Shown: in pieces, positions 41,631-49,393 of the stretch | Layout of the letters: the number at the start of each line of letters is the position of its first letter | Numbering within the stretch: position 1 is the stretch's first letter | From: Halorussus halophilus | GTDB taxonomy: Archaea; Halobacteriota; Halobacteria; Halobacteriales; Haladaptataceae | Direction: 5' to 3' | Assembly: GCF_008831545.1 (NCBI RefSeq) | Contig: NZ_CP044523.1 | Coordinates: forward strand, 2,542,001 to 2,606,000 | Length of the DNA: 64,000 nt | The notes under the pieces: model-generated | Database searches by the model: none | Seen by the model: the letters and a program-made list of their open reading frames with translations, nothing else | Told to the model about the DNA's origin: nothing | Program-made: the position numbers and the translations under genes

Positions 41631-43376
41631 ATGAGAAACGCGAAAATCGTCTGTACGCTGGGTCCCGCTTCTGACTCCCGGCGTACCATCCGCGACCTCG
41701 CAGACGCTGGGATGACGGTGGCTCGGCTGAACGCCAGCCACGGTTCTCGGGAAGACCGAGCCAAGTTGGTAGACCACGTCCGGCACGTGGACGACACCAC
41801 CGACGACCCGCTGGCCGTGATGATGGACCTCCAAGGGCCTGAGATTCGTACCGCCGAGATAGAAGAGCCAATCGAACTTGCGAGCGATTCGACGGTTCGG
41901 TTCGTCGCTGGCGACAGCGCGACCCCCGAAGAAGTCGGTCTCTCCTACGCGATACCGAGTGTCGAGCCAGGCGACAAGGTACTGCTGGACGACGGCCGCA
42001 TCGAGACGACAGTCGAGCGCGTCGAGGACGAGACGGTCTTCGCGCACGTCGAGAGCGGCGGCGAACTGGGCAGTCGGAAGGGCGTCAACACGCCCGGCGT
42101 GGACTTAGACCTCGACGTCGTCACGGAGAAAGACCGCGGTGACCTGAAGTTGGCGGCCGAGAAAGAGGTTGACTTCGTGGCTGCGAGTTTCGTCCGGAGC
42201 GCCGACGACGTGTACGAGGTGAGCGAAGTGCTGGAGGAGTTCGGCGCTGACATCCCCATCGTCGCCAAAATCGAGCGCCGCGGCGCTGTCGAGAATCTGG
42301 ACGAACTGGTCGAAGCCGCCTACGGCGTGATGGTCGCTCGCGGGGACCTCGGCGTGGAGTGTCCGCTCGAAGACGTGCCGATGATTCAGAAGCGAATCAT
42401 CCGGAAGTGCCAGCAGGCGGGCGTGCCGGTCATCACGGCGACGGAGATGCTAGACTCGATGGTTCACGCGCGCCGACCGACGCGCGCGGAGGCCTCAGAC
42501 GTTGCCAACGCAGTGCTGGACGGCACCGACGCCGTGATGCTGTCGGGCGAGACGGCCATCGGCGACGACCCCGTTCGCGTCGTGGAGACGATGGACCGAA
42601 TCGTCCGGGAAGTCGAATCGAACGCCGAGTACAGCGAGATTCTCGAACAGCGCGTGCCGAAGGCCGAGGACGCCCGGACCGACGCCCTCGCTCGCTCCGC
42701 TCGCTATCTGGCGCGGGACATCGGCGCGTCTGCGGTCGTGGCGGCCAGCGAATCCGGCTACACCGCGCTGAAGGTGGCGAAGTTCCGCCCCGAAGTGCCC
42801 GTGATTGCGACTACACCCAACGACGAAGTCCGGCGGAAACTCTCGCTCTCGTGGGGCGTCGAGGCGCGCTACACGCCGATGGCCGAAGGCATCGACACCA
42901 TCATCGAAGACGCCGTGCAGGCCGCACTCGACGCGGGGGCCGCAGACAGCGGCGACACGGTGGTCGTCCTCTCCGGGATGATGTCCGAACTCGAAAGTGC
43001 GAGTACGACGAACATGCTGAAGGTCCACGTCGCCGCCGAGACTATTGCCACGGGCCGGAGCGTCGTCACCGGTCGCGTTTCGGCGCCGATTGCCCGAACG
43101 AAGGACGGCGACCTCTCGGACGTCCCGGAAGGGTCGATTCTGGTCATCGACCCGGCGTTCGACGGCGAGTTCGAAGGGGACGCCTCGAAGTTGGTCGGCA
43201 TCGTAGACGCGCGGCCGGGCATGACTGGCTACCCCGCGCTGGTGGCCCGCGAGTTGGAGATTCCGATGGTCAGCGGCGCACCGCTCGACCCGGGCGTTCA
43301 CGACGGCGACGAGGTCACCATCGACGCCGAACGCGGCGTCGTCTACGAGGGGAACATCGGCGCGAACGAGCAGTAA
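41631..43376 (+). CDS. pyk: Pyruvate kinase with C-terminal PEP-utiliser-like domain
   Basis: A 581-aa enzyme making pyruvate and ATP from PEP. Catalytic and metal motifs are MRNAKIVCTLGPASDS, RLNASHGSREDRAKLVDHVR, IVAKIERRGAVENLDEL and GDLGVECPLEDVPMIQK. Beyond the usual ~475 residues lies an extra domain like the mobile domain of PEP-utilising enzymes. Its phosphohistidine place reads GMTGYPALVARELEIPMVSG instead of GGxTSHxAIVAR, so the His is missing. The PEP synthase that runs the reverse step is encoded at 60535-62874. Confidence 0.95.
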   Translation: MRNAKIVCTLGPASDSRRTIRDLADAGMTVARLNASHGSREDRAKLVDHVRHVDDTTDDPLAVMMDLQGPEIRTAEIEEPIELASDSTVRFVAGDSATPEEVGLSYAIPSVEPGDKVLLDDGRIETTVERVEDETVFAHVESGGELGSRKGVNTPGVDLDLDVVTEKDRGDLKLAAEKEVDFVAASFVRSADDVYEVSEVLEEFGADIPIVAKIERRGAVENLDELVEAAYGVMVARGDLGVECPLEDVPMIQKRIIRKCQQAGVPVITATEMLDSMVHARRPTRAEASDVANAVLDGTDAVMLSGETAIGDDPVRVVETMDRIVREVESNAEYSEILEQRVPKAEDARTDALARSARYLARDIGASAVVAASESGYTALKVAKFRPEVPVIATTPNDEVRRKLSLSWGVEARYTPMAEGIDTIIEDAVQAALDAGAADSGDTVVVLSGMMSELESASTTNMLKVHVAAETIATGRSVVTGRVSAPIARTKDGDLSDVPEGSILVIDPAFDGEFEGDASKLVGIVDARPGMTGYPALVARELEIPMVSGAPLDPGVHDGDEVTIDAERGVVYEGNIGANEQ

Positions 43377-43495
43377 CAGACGGAGCGACGGCCACCAACG
43401 ACGGTGCTAGCTTTTCGAAACCAGTTCGCCATTCCGAGTCACGTAGCCACAAATATTCGGAAACAGTTATATTTCTGTATGTGAATATATCTGAC

Positions 43496-43798
43496 GTGGC
43501 CGACGTATTCCAACTGCTGGCGGACCCGACCCGTCGCCGTCTGGTTGAACTGACCGCGAGCGAAGAACGGAGCGTCGGCGAACTCGTGGAAGCCACCGAA
43601 CTCAGCCAACCGGCCGTCTCCAAGCAGTTACGGCAACTCAGAGAGGGCGGACTCGTCTCCGTCCGGAAGTCGGGGCGCAAGCGGTTCTATCAGGCCGAGA
43701 CCGAGGAGTTGCAAGTGATGGTCGATTGGCTGCTGGAGTACGGTCCCCGCTGGTCGGACCGATTGGACGCACTGGAAGACCACTTAGACGAGATGTGA
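43496..43798 (+). CDS. ArsR-family winged-helix regulator
   Basis: A 100-aa DNA-binding protein: MADVFQLLADPTRRRLVELT, recognition helix region ATELSQPAVSKQLRQLREGG and wing VRKSGRKRFYQ. The C-terminus (MVDWLLEYGPRWSDRLDAL) is typical of ArsR proteins that pair with SRPBCC genes. A TATA-like TTATAT at about 43467-43472 lies 26 bp before GTG 43496, supporting that start; GTG 43481 is an alternative. It probably regulates its own operon with the next gene, which begins 4 bp after its stop. Confidence 0.85.
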   Translation: MADVFQLLADPTRRRLVELTASEERSVGELVEATELSQPAVSKQLRQLREGGLVSVRKSGRKRFYQAETEELQVMVDWLLEYGPRWSDRLDALEDHLDEM

Positions 43799-43802
43799 TA
43801 CG

Positions 43803-44351
43803 ATGGACAGAGAACTAAACAAAACCGAAGATGCCTACGAAGCGCGTTTCGAGCGCGTCCTCGACCACCCCGTCGAGAAAGTCTGGGAGGCACTGAGCGA
43901 CCCCGAACACCTGCGTGAGTGGCTCGATGTGGTGGAGTTCGAAGGCGAACCCGGCGGCGAGTTCGTCACAGAACACGACGAGGACGTGTTCGCCGAGGAC
44001 CGCATCCTCCGAATCGAACCACCCACTCTCCTCGAACACACGTGGTGGGAAGAAATGAACCCGGACGGTGTCGTCCGGTGGGAACTCGACTCTCATCCGG
44101 ACGGCTGTTTCCTGACGCTTACCTACACAGCACCTGTCGAAAGCTCAGACGACTGGGCCAGAGACATGGCAGGGTGGCACACGATGGTCGAACGACTTGC
44201 CTCCCACTTGGACGGGGTTCCCATCAACGAACATCAGCGTCCCACAGTGGGGTCGGATGGAAAGCGGTCGGGCGGAACCGGCGTCTACGCGCAGTTCACG
44301 GACCGTCGGGACGCATACGAGGGCGTCGTAAGCGAGACTGAGGAGCAATAA
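43803..44351 (+). CDS. SRPBCC/AHSA1-family protein
   Basis: A 182-aa START-like fold protein. FERVLDHPVEKVWEALSDPE, followed by HLREWL, is the standard AHSA1 opening, and GCFLTLTYTAP, DMAGWHTMVERL and ASHLDGVP form the later strands and helix. These proteins bind small hydrophobic ligands and are commonly encoded next to an ArsR gene, as here. The ligand is unknown. Confidence 0.87.
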   Translation: MDRELNKTEDAYEARFERVLDHPVEKVWEALSDPEHLREWLDVVEFEGEPGGEFVTEHDEDVFAEDRILRIEPPTLLEHTWWEEMNPDGVVRWELDSHPDGCFLTLTYTAPVESSDDWARDMAGWHTMVERLASHLDGVPINEHQRPTVGSDGKRSGGTGVYAQFTDRRDAYEGVVSETEEQ

Positions 44352-44405
44352 CCAGAGTAAGCTGAAGCCGCCAATCCTTTTGCCAGTGGGGGCGAAGGTT
44401 TCGCT

Positions 44406-44591
44406 ATGTCCGACTCCGACTGGAAGTACGACCCCGAAGACGTGGGACCGGAGGCCGAGCAGACGCCGCCGGAACCGGAACCCGAGACACTCGAACCGGG
44501 GTCGCCCTCCGCCGAGAACGCGCTGTTCGTCGCGCTCGGCGTCTTGACGATGCTCGCAGTCTTCTTCCGCATCGCGCTTCTCGCGGCCTGA
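44406..44591 (+). CDS. Small tail-anchored acidic protein, 61 aa
   Basis: An acidic, Pro/Glu-rich N-terminal half (DPEDVGPEAEQTPPEPEPET) is followed by one membrane span (NALFVALGVLTMLAVFFRIALLAA) at the C-terminus. This layout is common among uncharacterised haloarchaeal micro-proteins. It is followed 2 bp later by the ParB-like gene, so the two are likely co-transcribed. Confidence 0.65.
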   Translation: MSDSDWKYDPEDVGPEAEQTPPEPEPETLEPGSPSAENALFVALGVLTMLAVFFRIALLAA

Positions 44592-44593
44592 GC

Positions 44594-45283
44594 ATGGGTC
44601 TCGACGCCTTTCGCTACTACAGCGAGTGGCACGACTGCTGCAATCGGGAACAGTACGGCGCGCCAGGGGACCCGTGGGAACCGATTCGAGTAGACCCCAC
44701 AGCGGTAGAGTACTACAGCGTCGTCTCGCTCCGCTGGGGTGTCGGTCGAGTTCGGGGCGGAGAGTGGGACCGTCCGGAGAACTGCCAGTTACTCGGCGAG
44801 ACGACGATGTACGAGGGACTCAGACAGCATTTCGAAGACGGCATGGACTGGGAGGAGACCGTCTACGACGATTGGGCGAAAGAGAAACTGGCCGACAACG
44901 ACGTGTTTCGCGGATTCGAGAGCATAGAGGAGTTCAGAGCGGAGCGGTACGCAGCGCTAGACGAGTTGGCCGAGAGCGTGCGAGAGCGCTATCGACCGAA
45001 CTTCGAAACGTCGTACGACTCGGTGACGGACGTGGAGTTCATCAGTGACTTGGAACCGCTGGTACTGGTCGGCAGGTCCGGCGAAATCATCTGGACGGAA
45101 GGCTATCACAGGCTCAGCATTGCCAAGGTACTCGGTGTCGAGGAGATTCCAGTGTACGTCCTTCGCAGGCACGAACAGTGGCAGAAGATTCGGGACGAGA
45201 TTCACGGGACGCCAAAGTCGGAACTGCGTCCCGAACTGCGACAGTATCTGGACCATCCCGACCTGCAGGATATCGTCGGCTGA
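44594..45283 (+). CDS. ParB-like nuclease-fold protein, orphan
   Basis: A 229-aa protein. The region EPLVLVGRSGEIIWTEGYHR, then LSIAKVLGVEEIPVYVLRRH (about 150-193), matches the ParB/Srx N-terminal fold, where a GxxR motif binds CTP or nucleotide; here it is GYHR. The N-terminal 60 residues (EWHDCCNREQYGAPGDPWEP) look like those of haloarchaeal proteins of unknown role. No partition ATPase or DNA-binding HTH domain is linked, so chromosome segregation is not implied. Confidence 0.65.
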   Translation: MGLDAFRYYSEWHDCCNREQYGAPGDPWEPIRVDPTAVEYYSVVSLRWGVGRVRGGEWDRPENCQLLGETTMYEGLRQHFEDGMDWEETVYDDWAKEKLADNDVFRGFESIEEFRAERYAALDELAESVRERYRPNFETSYDSVTDVEFISDLEPLVLVGRSGEIIWTEGYHRLSIAKVLGVEEIPVYVLRRHEQWQKIRDEIHGTPKSELRPELRQYLDHPDLQDIVG

Positions 45284-45300
45284 GGTTCGTCGTTCGGGTG

Positions 45301-45419
45301 CTCCGTCGGAGTGCGAGCAACGCCCCCGCTCGCGGCTTCGCCGCTCGCAATCGAGACTCCTGCGGGGTCTCGCAGTTCGCGCCTTCGGCGCTCACTTTCC
45401 GTTGCCCCTGCGGGGCAAC
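45301..45419. repeat. Array of short hairpins with TTC/TGC tri-loops
   Basis: In the 180-bp gap before the NfeD gene, at least four near-perfect hairpins follow one another. They are CTCC-GTC-GGAG (45301-45311), GCGGC-TTC-GCCGC (about 45332-45344), GCGCC-TTC-GGCGC (45379-45391) and GTTGCCCC-TGC-GGGGCAAC (45401-45419). A looser CGAGAC/GTCTCG stem lies between. There is no T-tract. It could end transcription of the upstream genes or be an insertion-type repeat. Confidence 0.6.
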
Positions 45420-45463
45420 GCCCCTTGCAAAACGTTAACCGGTCGGCATTCCAAGACGAAGGT

Positions 45464-46063
45464 ATGGCACCGCTGTTGGAATCGCTCCCACTGTTGTTGG
45501 TCATCGCCGGTATCGGCTTAGCGATGGCCGAAGCTCTCATTCCGGGAGCGCACTTCGTCGTCCTCGGCGTCGCGCTGTTTCTGGCGGGACTCGTCGGGTT
45601 GTTGTTCCCGCCGCTGGCGGGGCCGCTCGTGATGGCCGCACTCGTCTTGGGCTTCGGTGCGGCGTCGTTCTACGCCTACCGTGAGTTGGACCTCTACGGC
45701 GGGAAGGGCGTCGCTCGGACACGGGACTCGGACTCGATGAAGGGCGAAACCGGCCGCGTCACCGAGCGCGTGACGCCCCACGAAGGCCAGATTAAGCTTC
45801 ACGAAGGCGGGTTCAATCCGTACTACGCCGCCCGGAGCATGGACGGCGAGATTCCGGAAGGAACCGAGGTGATGGTCGTAGACCCCGGCGGCGGCAACGT
45901 CGTCACCGTCGAACCGCTGGAAGCAATCGAGGACCCCATCGACCGCGAGTTGCGGAGAGAACGCGAGCGGGCCGCACAGCGCGACGAAGAGGCCGGTTTC
46001 GAAGACGGTGGAGAGCGTGGCGATGCAGTCCGCGAGCGCGAGACGGACTCCGAGGAAATCTAA
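45464..46063 (+). CDS. NfeD family membrane protein
   Basis: A 199-aa protein with two to three N-terminal spans (LLESLPLLLVIAGIGLAMAE, AALVLGFGAASFYAYREL) and a C-terminal OB-fold (GETGRVTERVTPHEGQIKL ... VMVVDPGGGNVVTVEPL). NfeD proteins pair with SPFH/stomatin proteins in membrane microdomains, and the SPFH gene follows. A charged Arg/Glu tail ends the protein. The ATG at 45464 lies after the hairpin array. Confidence 0.87.
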   Translation: MAPLLESLPLLLVIAGIGLAMAEALIPGAHFVVLGVALFLAGLVGLLFPPLAGPLVMAALVLGFGAASFYAYRELDLYGGKGVARTRDSDSMKGETGRVTERVTPHEGQIKLHEGGFNPYYAARSMDGEIPEGTEVMVVDPGGGNVVTVEPLEAIEDPIDRELRRERERAAQRDEEAGFEDGGERGDAVRERETDSEEI

Positions 46064-46145
46064 CCGACTGCTTGCGGTTAGTTTTGCTGTTCCTGTAACA
46101 ACGACGAGCAGAATACTTAACACGTATTCATTCTAACATCCGCGT

Positions 46146-47321
46146 ATGGGAGTCCCTATGCTAGTCCCGCTACAGGCCGCCCCCGGCGGTGGCTTCATGA
46201 TAGTTGGTCTGCTCATCCTCGTGTTAGCGATTATCACGATTTGGCAGGCCGTCGAAATCGTCGATGCGACTGAAAAGCGTGCGCTGACTGTGTTCGGCGA
46301 GTACCGCAAACTGCTCGAACCCGGTATCAACTTCGTGCCACCGTTCGTGAGCGCGACCCACCGCTTCGACATGCGAACACAGACGCTCGACGTGCCACGA
46401 CAGGAAGCCATCACGCGCGACAACTCGCCCGTGACCGCCGACGCCGTGGTCTACATCAAGGTGATGGACGCCAAGAAGGCGTTCCTCGAAGTCGAAGACT
46501 ACAAGCGCGCCGTCTCGAACCTCGCCCAGACGACGCTCCGCGCAGTGCTGGGCGACATGGAACTGGACGACACGCTCAACAAGCGCCAAGAGATCAACGC
46601 GAAGATTCGCCGCGAACTCGACGAACCCACCGACGAGTGGGGCATCCGCGTCGAGAGCGTCGAAGTCCGTGAGGTCAACCCGAGCAAGGACGTTCAGCAG
46701 GCGATGGAGCAACAGACCTCCGCAGAGCGCAAGCGCCGTGCGATGATTCTGGAAGCGCAGGGTGAACGCCGGAGCGCCATCGAGACGGCCGAAGGTGAGA
46801 AGCAGTCGAACATCATCCGCGCGCAAGGTGAGAAGCAGAGCCAGATTCTGGAAGCCCAAGGTGACGCAGTTTCGACCGTGCTTCGTGCGAAGTCCGCCGA
46901 GTCGATGGGCGAGCGCGCCGTCATCGAGAAAGGAATGGAGACCTTGGAGAGCATCGGTCAGGGCGAGTCCACGACCTTCGTCCTCCCGCAGGAACTCTCC
47001 TCGCTGGTGGGTCGCTACGGCAAGCACCTCACCGGCAGCGACGTGCAGACCGACGGCCAGTCGCTCGACAGTCTGGACTTCGACTCGGAGACTCGGGAAC
47101 TGCTCGGCCTCGACAACATCGAGGAGATTCTCGGCCAAATCGACGAGGAGGCCGAGATGGACGTGGAAGCGATGGAGCAGGAAGCCCAAGCTATCAAGGA
47201 AGGCGACGACCCGACGAACATCAAGAGTGCCGACGAAGTCATCGAGGAGATGGACGACGTAGAGGACGTCGAAGACATCGAAGAGATGGACGACGCCGAA
47301 CTAGAGAAGGAACTCGAATAG
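46146..47321 (+). CDS. SPFH/band 7 (stomatin-prohibitin) protein
   Basis: A 391-aa membrane-anchored scaffold. One N-terminal span (MIVGLLILVLAIITIW) leads into the SPFH domain (KRALTVFGEYRKLLEPGINF, VDAVVYIKV-type ADAVVYIKVMDAKKAF). A long coiled coil follows (EQQTSAERKRRAMILEAQGE and three more EAQGE/RAQGE repeats). The last ~90 residues are very acidic. It likely oligomerises with the NfeD protein. A TATA-like AGAATACTTA at 46111-46120 suggests its own leaderless promoter. Confidence 0.9.
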   Translation: MGVPMLVPLQAAPGGGFMIVGLLILVLAIITIWQAVEIVDATEKRALTVFGEYRKLLEPGINFVPPFVSATHRFDMRTQTLDVPRQEAITRDNSPVTADAVVYIKVMDAKKAFLEVEDYKRAVSNLAQTTLRAVLGDMELDDTLNKRQEINAKIRRELDEPTDEWGIRVESVEVREVNPSKDVQQAMEQQTSAERKRRAMILEAQGERRSAIETAEGEKQSNIIRAQGEKQSQILEAQGDAVSTVLRAKSAESMGERAVIEKGMETLESIGQGESTTFVLPQELSSLVGRYGKHLTGSDVQTDGQSLDSLDFDSETRELLGLDNIEEILGQIDEEAEMDVEAMEQEAQAIKEGDDPTNIKSADEVIEEMDDVEDVEDIEEMDDAELEKELE

Positions 47322-47482
47322 TTCGCGTCGGCAGTAGTTTCGCCCTCCACTTTTTCGCTCGTCACGCACTCACCTAACGAATTGCAGATATATCTTTGAA
47401 TACGGCAAAAACTATTACTTGCACTCTTGAGTTGCAGACGTTAGTGTGGCAGTCGTTCGCACTGCCCGACGAGAGCGGAGCT

Positions 47483-47680
47483 ATGGCACGCGAAAACAGC
47501 AACGAACGGCGGAGTATCGAAATACCGTGTCCGACCTGTGACCAGCAGTGGCGACACGGCCAACCGGCAGACGAACCGACCTGCCCCAACTGCGGGGCCT
47601 CGTTCTCTCTCAGAGTCCACGACGAGTTCGCGGTAGTCGAACGCGAGGGTTGGGCCGTCACCGTCGAGACGCCGAGGTAA
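47483..47680 (+). CDS. Small zinc-ribbon protein, 65 aa
   Basis: A single zinc ribbon with CPTC (residues 16-19) and CPNC (33-36), between SIEI and GASFSLRVHDEFAVVER. Micro-proteins of this type are plentiful in haloarchaea and some affect biofilm or swarming, but this one has no assigned role. The ATG at 47483 is favoured over an earlier one at 47396 that adds a Cys-containing segment without ribbon character. Confidence 0.7.
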   Translation: MARENSNERRSIEIPCPTCDQQWRHGQPADEPTCPNCGASFSLRVHDEFAVVEREGWAVTVETPR

Positions 47681-47686
47681 CCACCG

Positions 47687-47869
47687 ATGGCGTCTCTCGG
47701 GGACGCGTTCGCGGCCGCACTCGACGGACCGGACGAAGAGAGCAGATACGAATGCGGTCACTGTGGCGTCGTCGCGGACAGTTGGCACGACGACTGCAAC
47801 CGATGTGGCGGGACGATGATGCGAATCGTGACGGAGCCACGAGAAGACGAAATCGAACGTTACGACTGA
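47687..47869 (+). CDS. Small rubredoxin-like zinc finger protein, 60 aa
   Basis: It has CGHC and CNRC pairs (ESRYECGHCGVVADSWHDDC, then NRCGG) forming a rubredoxin/zinc-ribbon knuckle, with an acidic C-terminus. It starts 6 bp after the previous zinc-ribbon gene and is surely in the same transcript. The function is unknown; the pair may act together. Confidence 0.7.
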   Translation: MASLGDAFAAALDGPDEESRYECGHCGVVADSWHDDCNRCGGTMMRIVTEPREDEIERYD

Positions 47870-47971
47870 GCGCCAGAGTAGTAGGTTGGACCAACAATCG
47901 GAACCCTCCTGCATGTGACGCTCCCGCAAGCGAAGATGTTTTAGGTGTCCGGAACGACCCTTCTTTTGAAG

Positions 47972-48580
47972 ATGGTTGAGCGCTCCGAGGTGGATGAAAA
48001 TAAGCGGTCCACGCTCCGCCGGTTCGCGGCACTCGGTGCGGCGACGCCGCTCTCGAAACTCAAGAGTGACGACAACGGCGAGAGCGAGGCCCGCGACGCC
48101 ATCGCAGGCTACGTGGCGACCACACCCGGCGCACACTTCTCGAAAGTGCGAGACGACTTGAAACTGGGAACGGGGGAGGCACAACATCACCTCCGGCAAC
48201 TACTCGACGCGGGCGTCGTCGAGAGTCGCCGCGACGGCGACTACCGACGGTTCTACCCCGCCGAACAGTTCTCTTCGTTCGAGCAGGTCGCACTGGGCTA
48301 TCTCCGCCGCGACACGCCGCGTGGGATGCTCATCGAACTACTGCGAGACCCCGACGCCACGGGGTCTAGCCTCGCGGACGCGCTCGACGTGTCTCGGCCG
48401 ACGGTGAGCAAGTACGCCGCCAGTTTAGAGGAAGCGGGCTTGCTTGACCGCGAGGACGGCTACGTCGTCCGTCACCCCGAGACGGTCATCACGCTGCTCG
48501 TCCGCTACGCCGACTCCTTCGACGCCGACGCGACGGCGTTCGCGGCGCAGGCGGACGGACTGATTAGTTTCGACCCGTAG
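47972..48580 (+). CDS. Tandem winged-helix transcriptional regulator
   Basis: About 202 aa with two winged-helix units. The first is GYVATTPGAHFSKVRDDLKL, then GTGEAQHHLRQLLDAGVVES. The second is LIELLRDPDATGSSLADALD, then VSRPTVSKYAASLEEAGLLD. This is the form of haloarchaeal MarR/IclR-like double-wHTH regulators. The N-terminal 45 residues hold a basic segment (RSTLRRFAALGAATPLSKLK). GTG/ATG choices upstream (47945) are less likely. The target is unknown. Confidence 0.8.
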   Translation: MVERSEVDENKRSTLRRFAALGAATPLSKLKSDDNGESEARDAIAGYVATTPGAHFSKVRDDLKLGTGEAQHHLRQLLDAGVVESRRDGDYRRFYPAEQFSSFEQVALGYLRRDTPRGMLIELLRDPDATGSSLADALDVSRPTVSKYAASLEEAGLLDREDGYVVRHPETVITLLVRYADSFDADATAFAAQADGLISFDP

Positions 48581-48723
48581 GTCGTCGCGGTTCGGTTTTG
48601 CCGTGAGTAGTGGAACTCGCTAGTCGCTTCGCTCGTCGGTTACGTGGAGAAAACAGAACAGCGTCTCAAGGTATCGAACTGCGTGCCAGCAGTGCGAAGA
48701 ACTGCCACCGCGTTCGCGAACTC

Positions 48724-48963
48724 TCAGACGGTGACCTTCCACGTCGTGGACGAGGAGTAGCCCCACTTCTCTACGTCCACGTCGAACTCGCCGTCGGCGA
48801 TGGTGGTCATGTTCGCGCCGACTTCCTTGGCGGTGAGGCCGAGTTCGTCACCGATGAGTCGGGATTTGAAGTACGTCTTCATCTGACCGTTCTCGCGGAG
48901 GTACCGGAGGATTCGCTGTTGTTTGTCGGTCAGGGTGGTCGTGCCAGCAGCGGTGGTGCTCAT
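48724..48963 (-). CDS. Small winged-helix protein, 79 aa
   Basis: It contains LTDKQQRILRYLRENGQMKT, then GDELGLTAKEVGANMTTIADG, a compact helix-turn-helix, and a C-terminal wing (KWGYSSSTTWKVTV). Haloarchaea have a family of such short DNA-binding proteins. The second ATG (48963) is chosen over 48975. It is divergent from the AglD-like gene. Confidence 0.72.
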   Translation of the reverse strand: MSTTAAGTTTLTDKQQRILRYLRENGQMKTYFKSRLIGDELGLTAKEVGANMTTIADGEFDVDVEKWGYSSSTTWKVTV

Positions 48964-49393
48964 GGACAGATACACCTAGGTCCCAAACTGCCTTAGTGGG
49001 TTTGGTACGAGTAGTTAACACCTCGCCCTCTTGCGTTTTCACACCATAATTAGTTGAACTAAACCGGGGCGAGTGGGGGTGTTGGTACAGCTGGTTAACG
49101 CGGGATTTCGGAACCTATCCGGCAACGAGATACCACCGATTTTAGCGAGAGATGTTCACGATGGACACGGCATAACGATAGCTTACACGAACCGTTTCGT
49201 TCGAAACGGCAGCACAACGGTCGGACGCGAGGACGAAACTGTACGCCACGGAGTCGAAACGCGCAGACCGGAAAACCGAGATTCGACGCTACAGAGCGTT
49301 TCAGCCGACGTGTCGGAACAGGCTGAACTTAGTCATGTGACCGGTTCAGAACGAGGCAGAAGCTACTTAGGCGGCAACGATGTCCATCAAACA
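48964..49393. other. Gene-free interval before the AglD-like gene
   Basis: No separate gene is supported here. The frame of the downstream glycosyltransferase stays open back to 49073, but the translated extension lacks family character. A TATA-like CTACTTAG at about 49364-49371 lies 25-30 bp before the ATG at 49394, which marks the probable promoter. No module of the dispersed hairpin family is present. Confidence 0.5.

Noticed and set aside
42359-43480. Long upstream extension of the ArsR reading frame
   Set aside because: It overlaps pyruvate kinase in another frame, is Arg-rich and has no domain. The promoter for the ArsR gene is at about 43467.
49073-49393. N-terminal extension of the AglD-like protein by 107 residues
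   Set aside because: The family starts at the GT-2 strand VSVVLPAYNEE, and a TATA-like box lies inside the extension 25-30 bp before ATG 49394.
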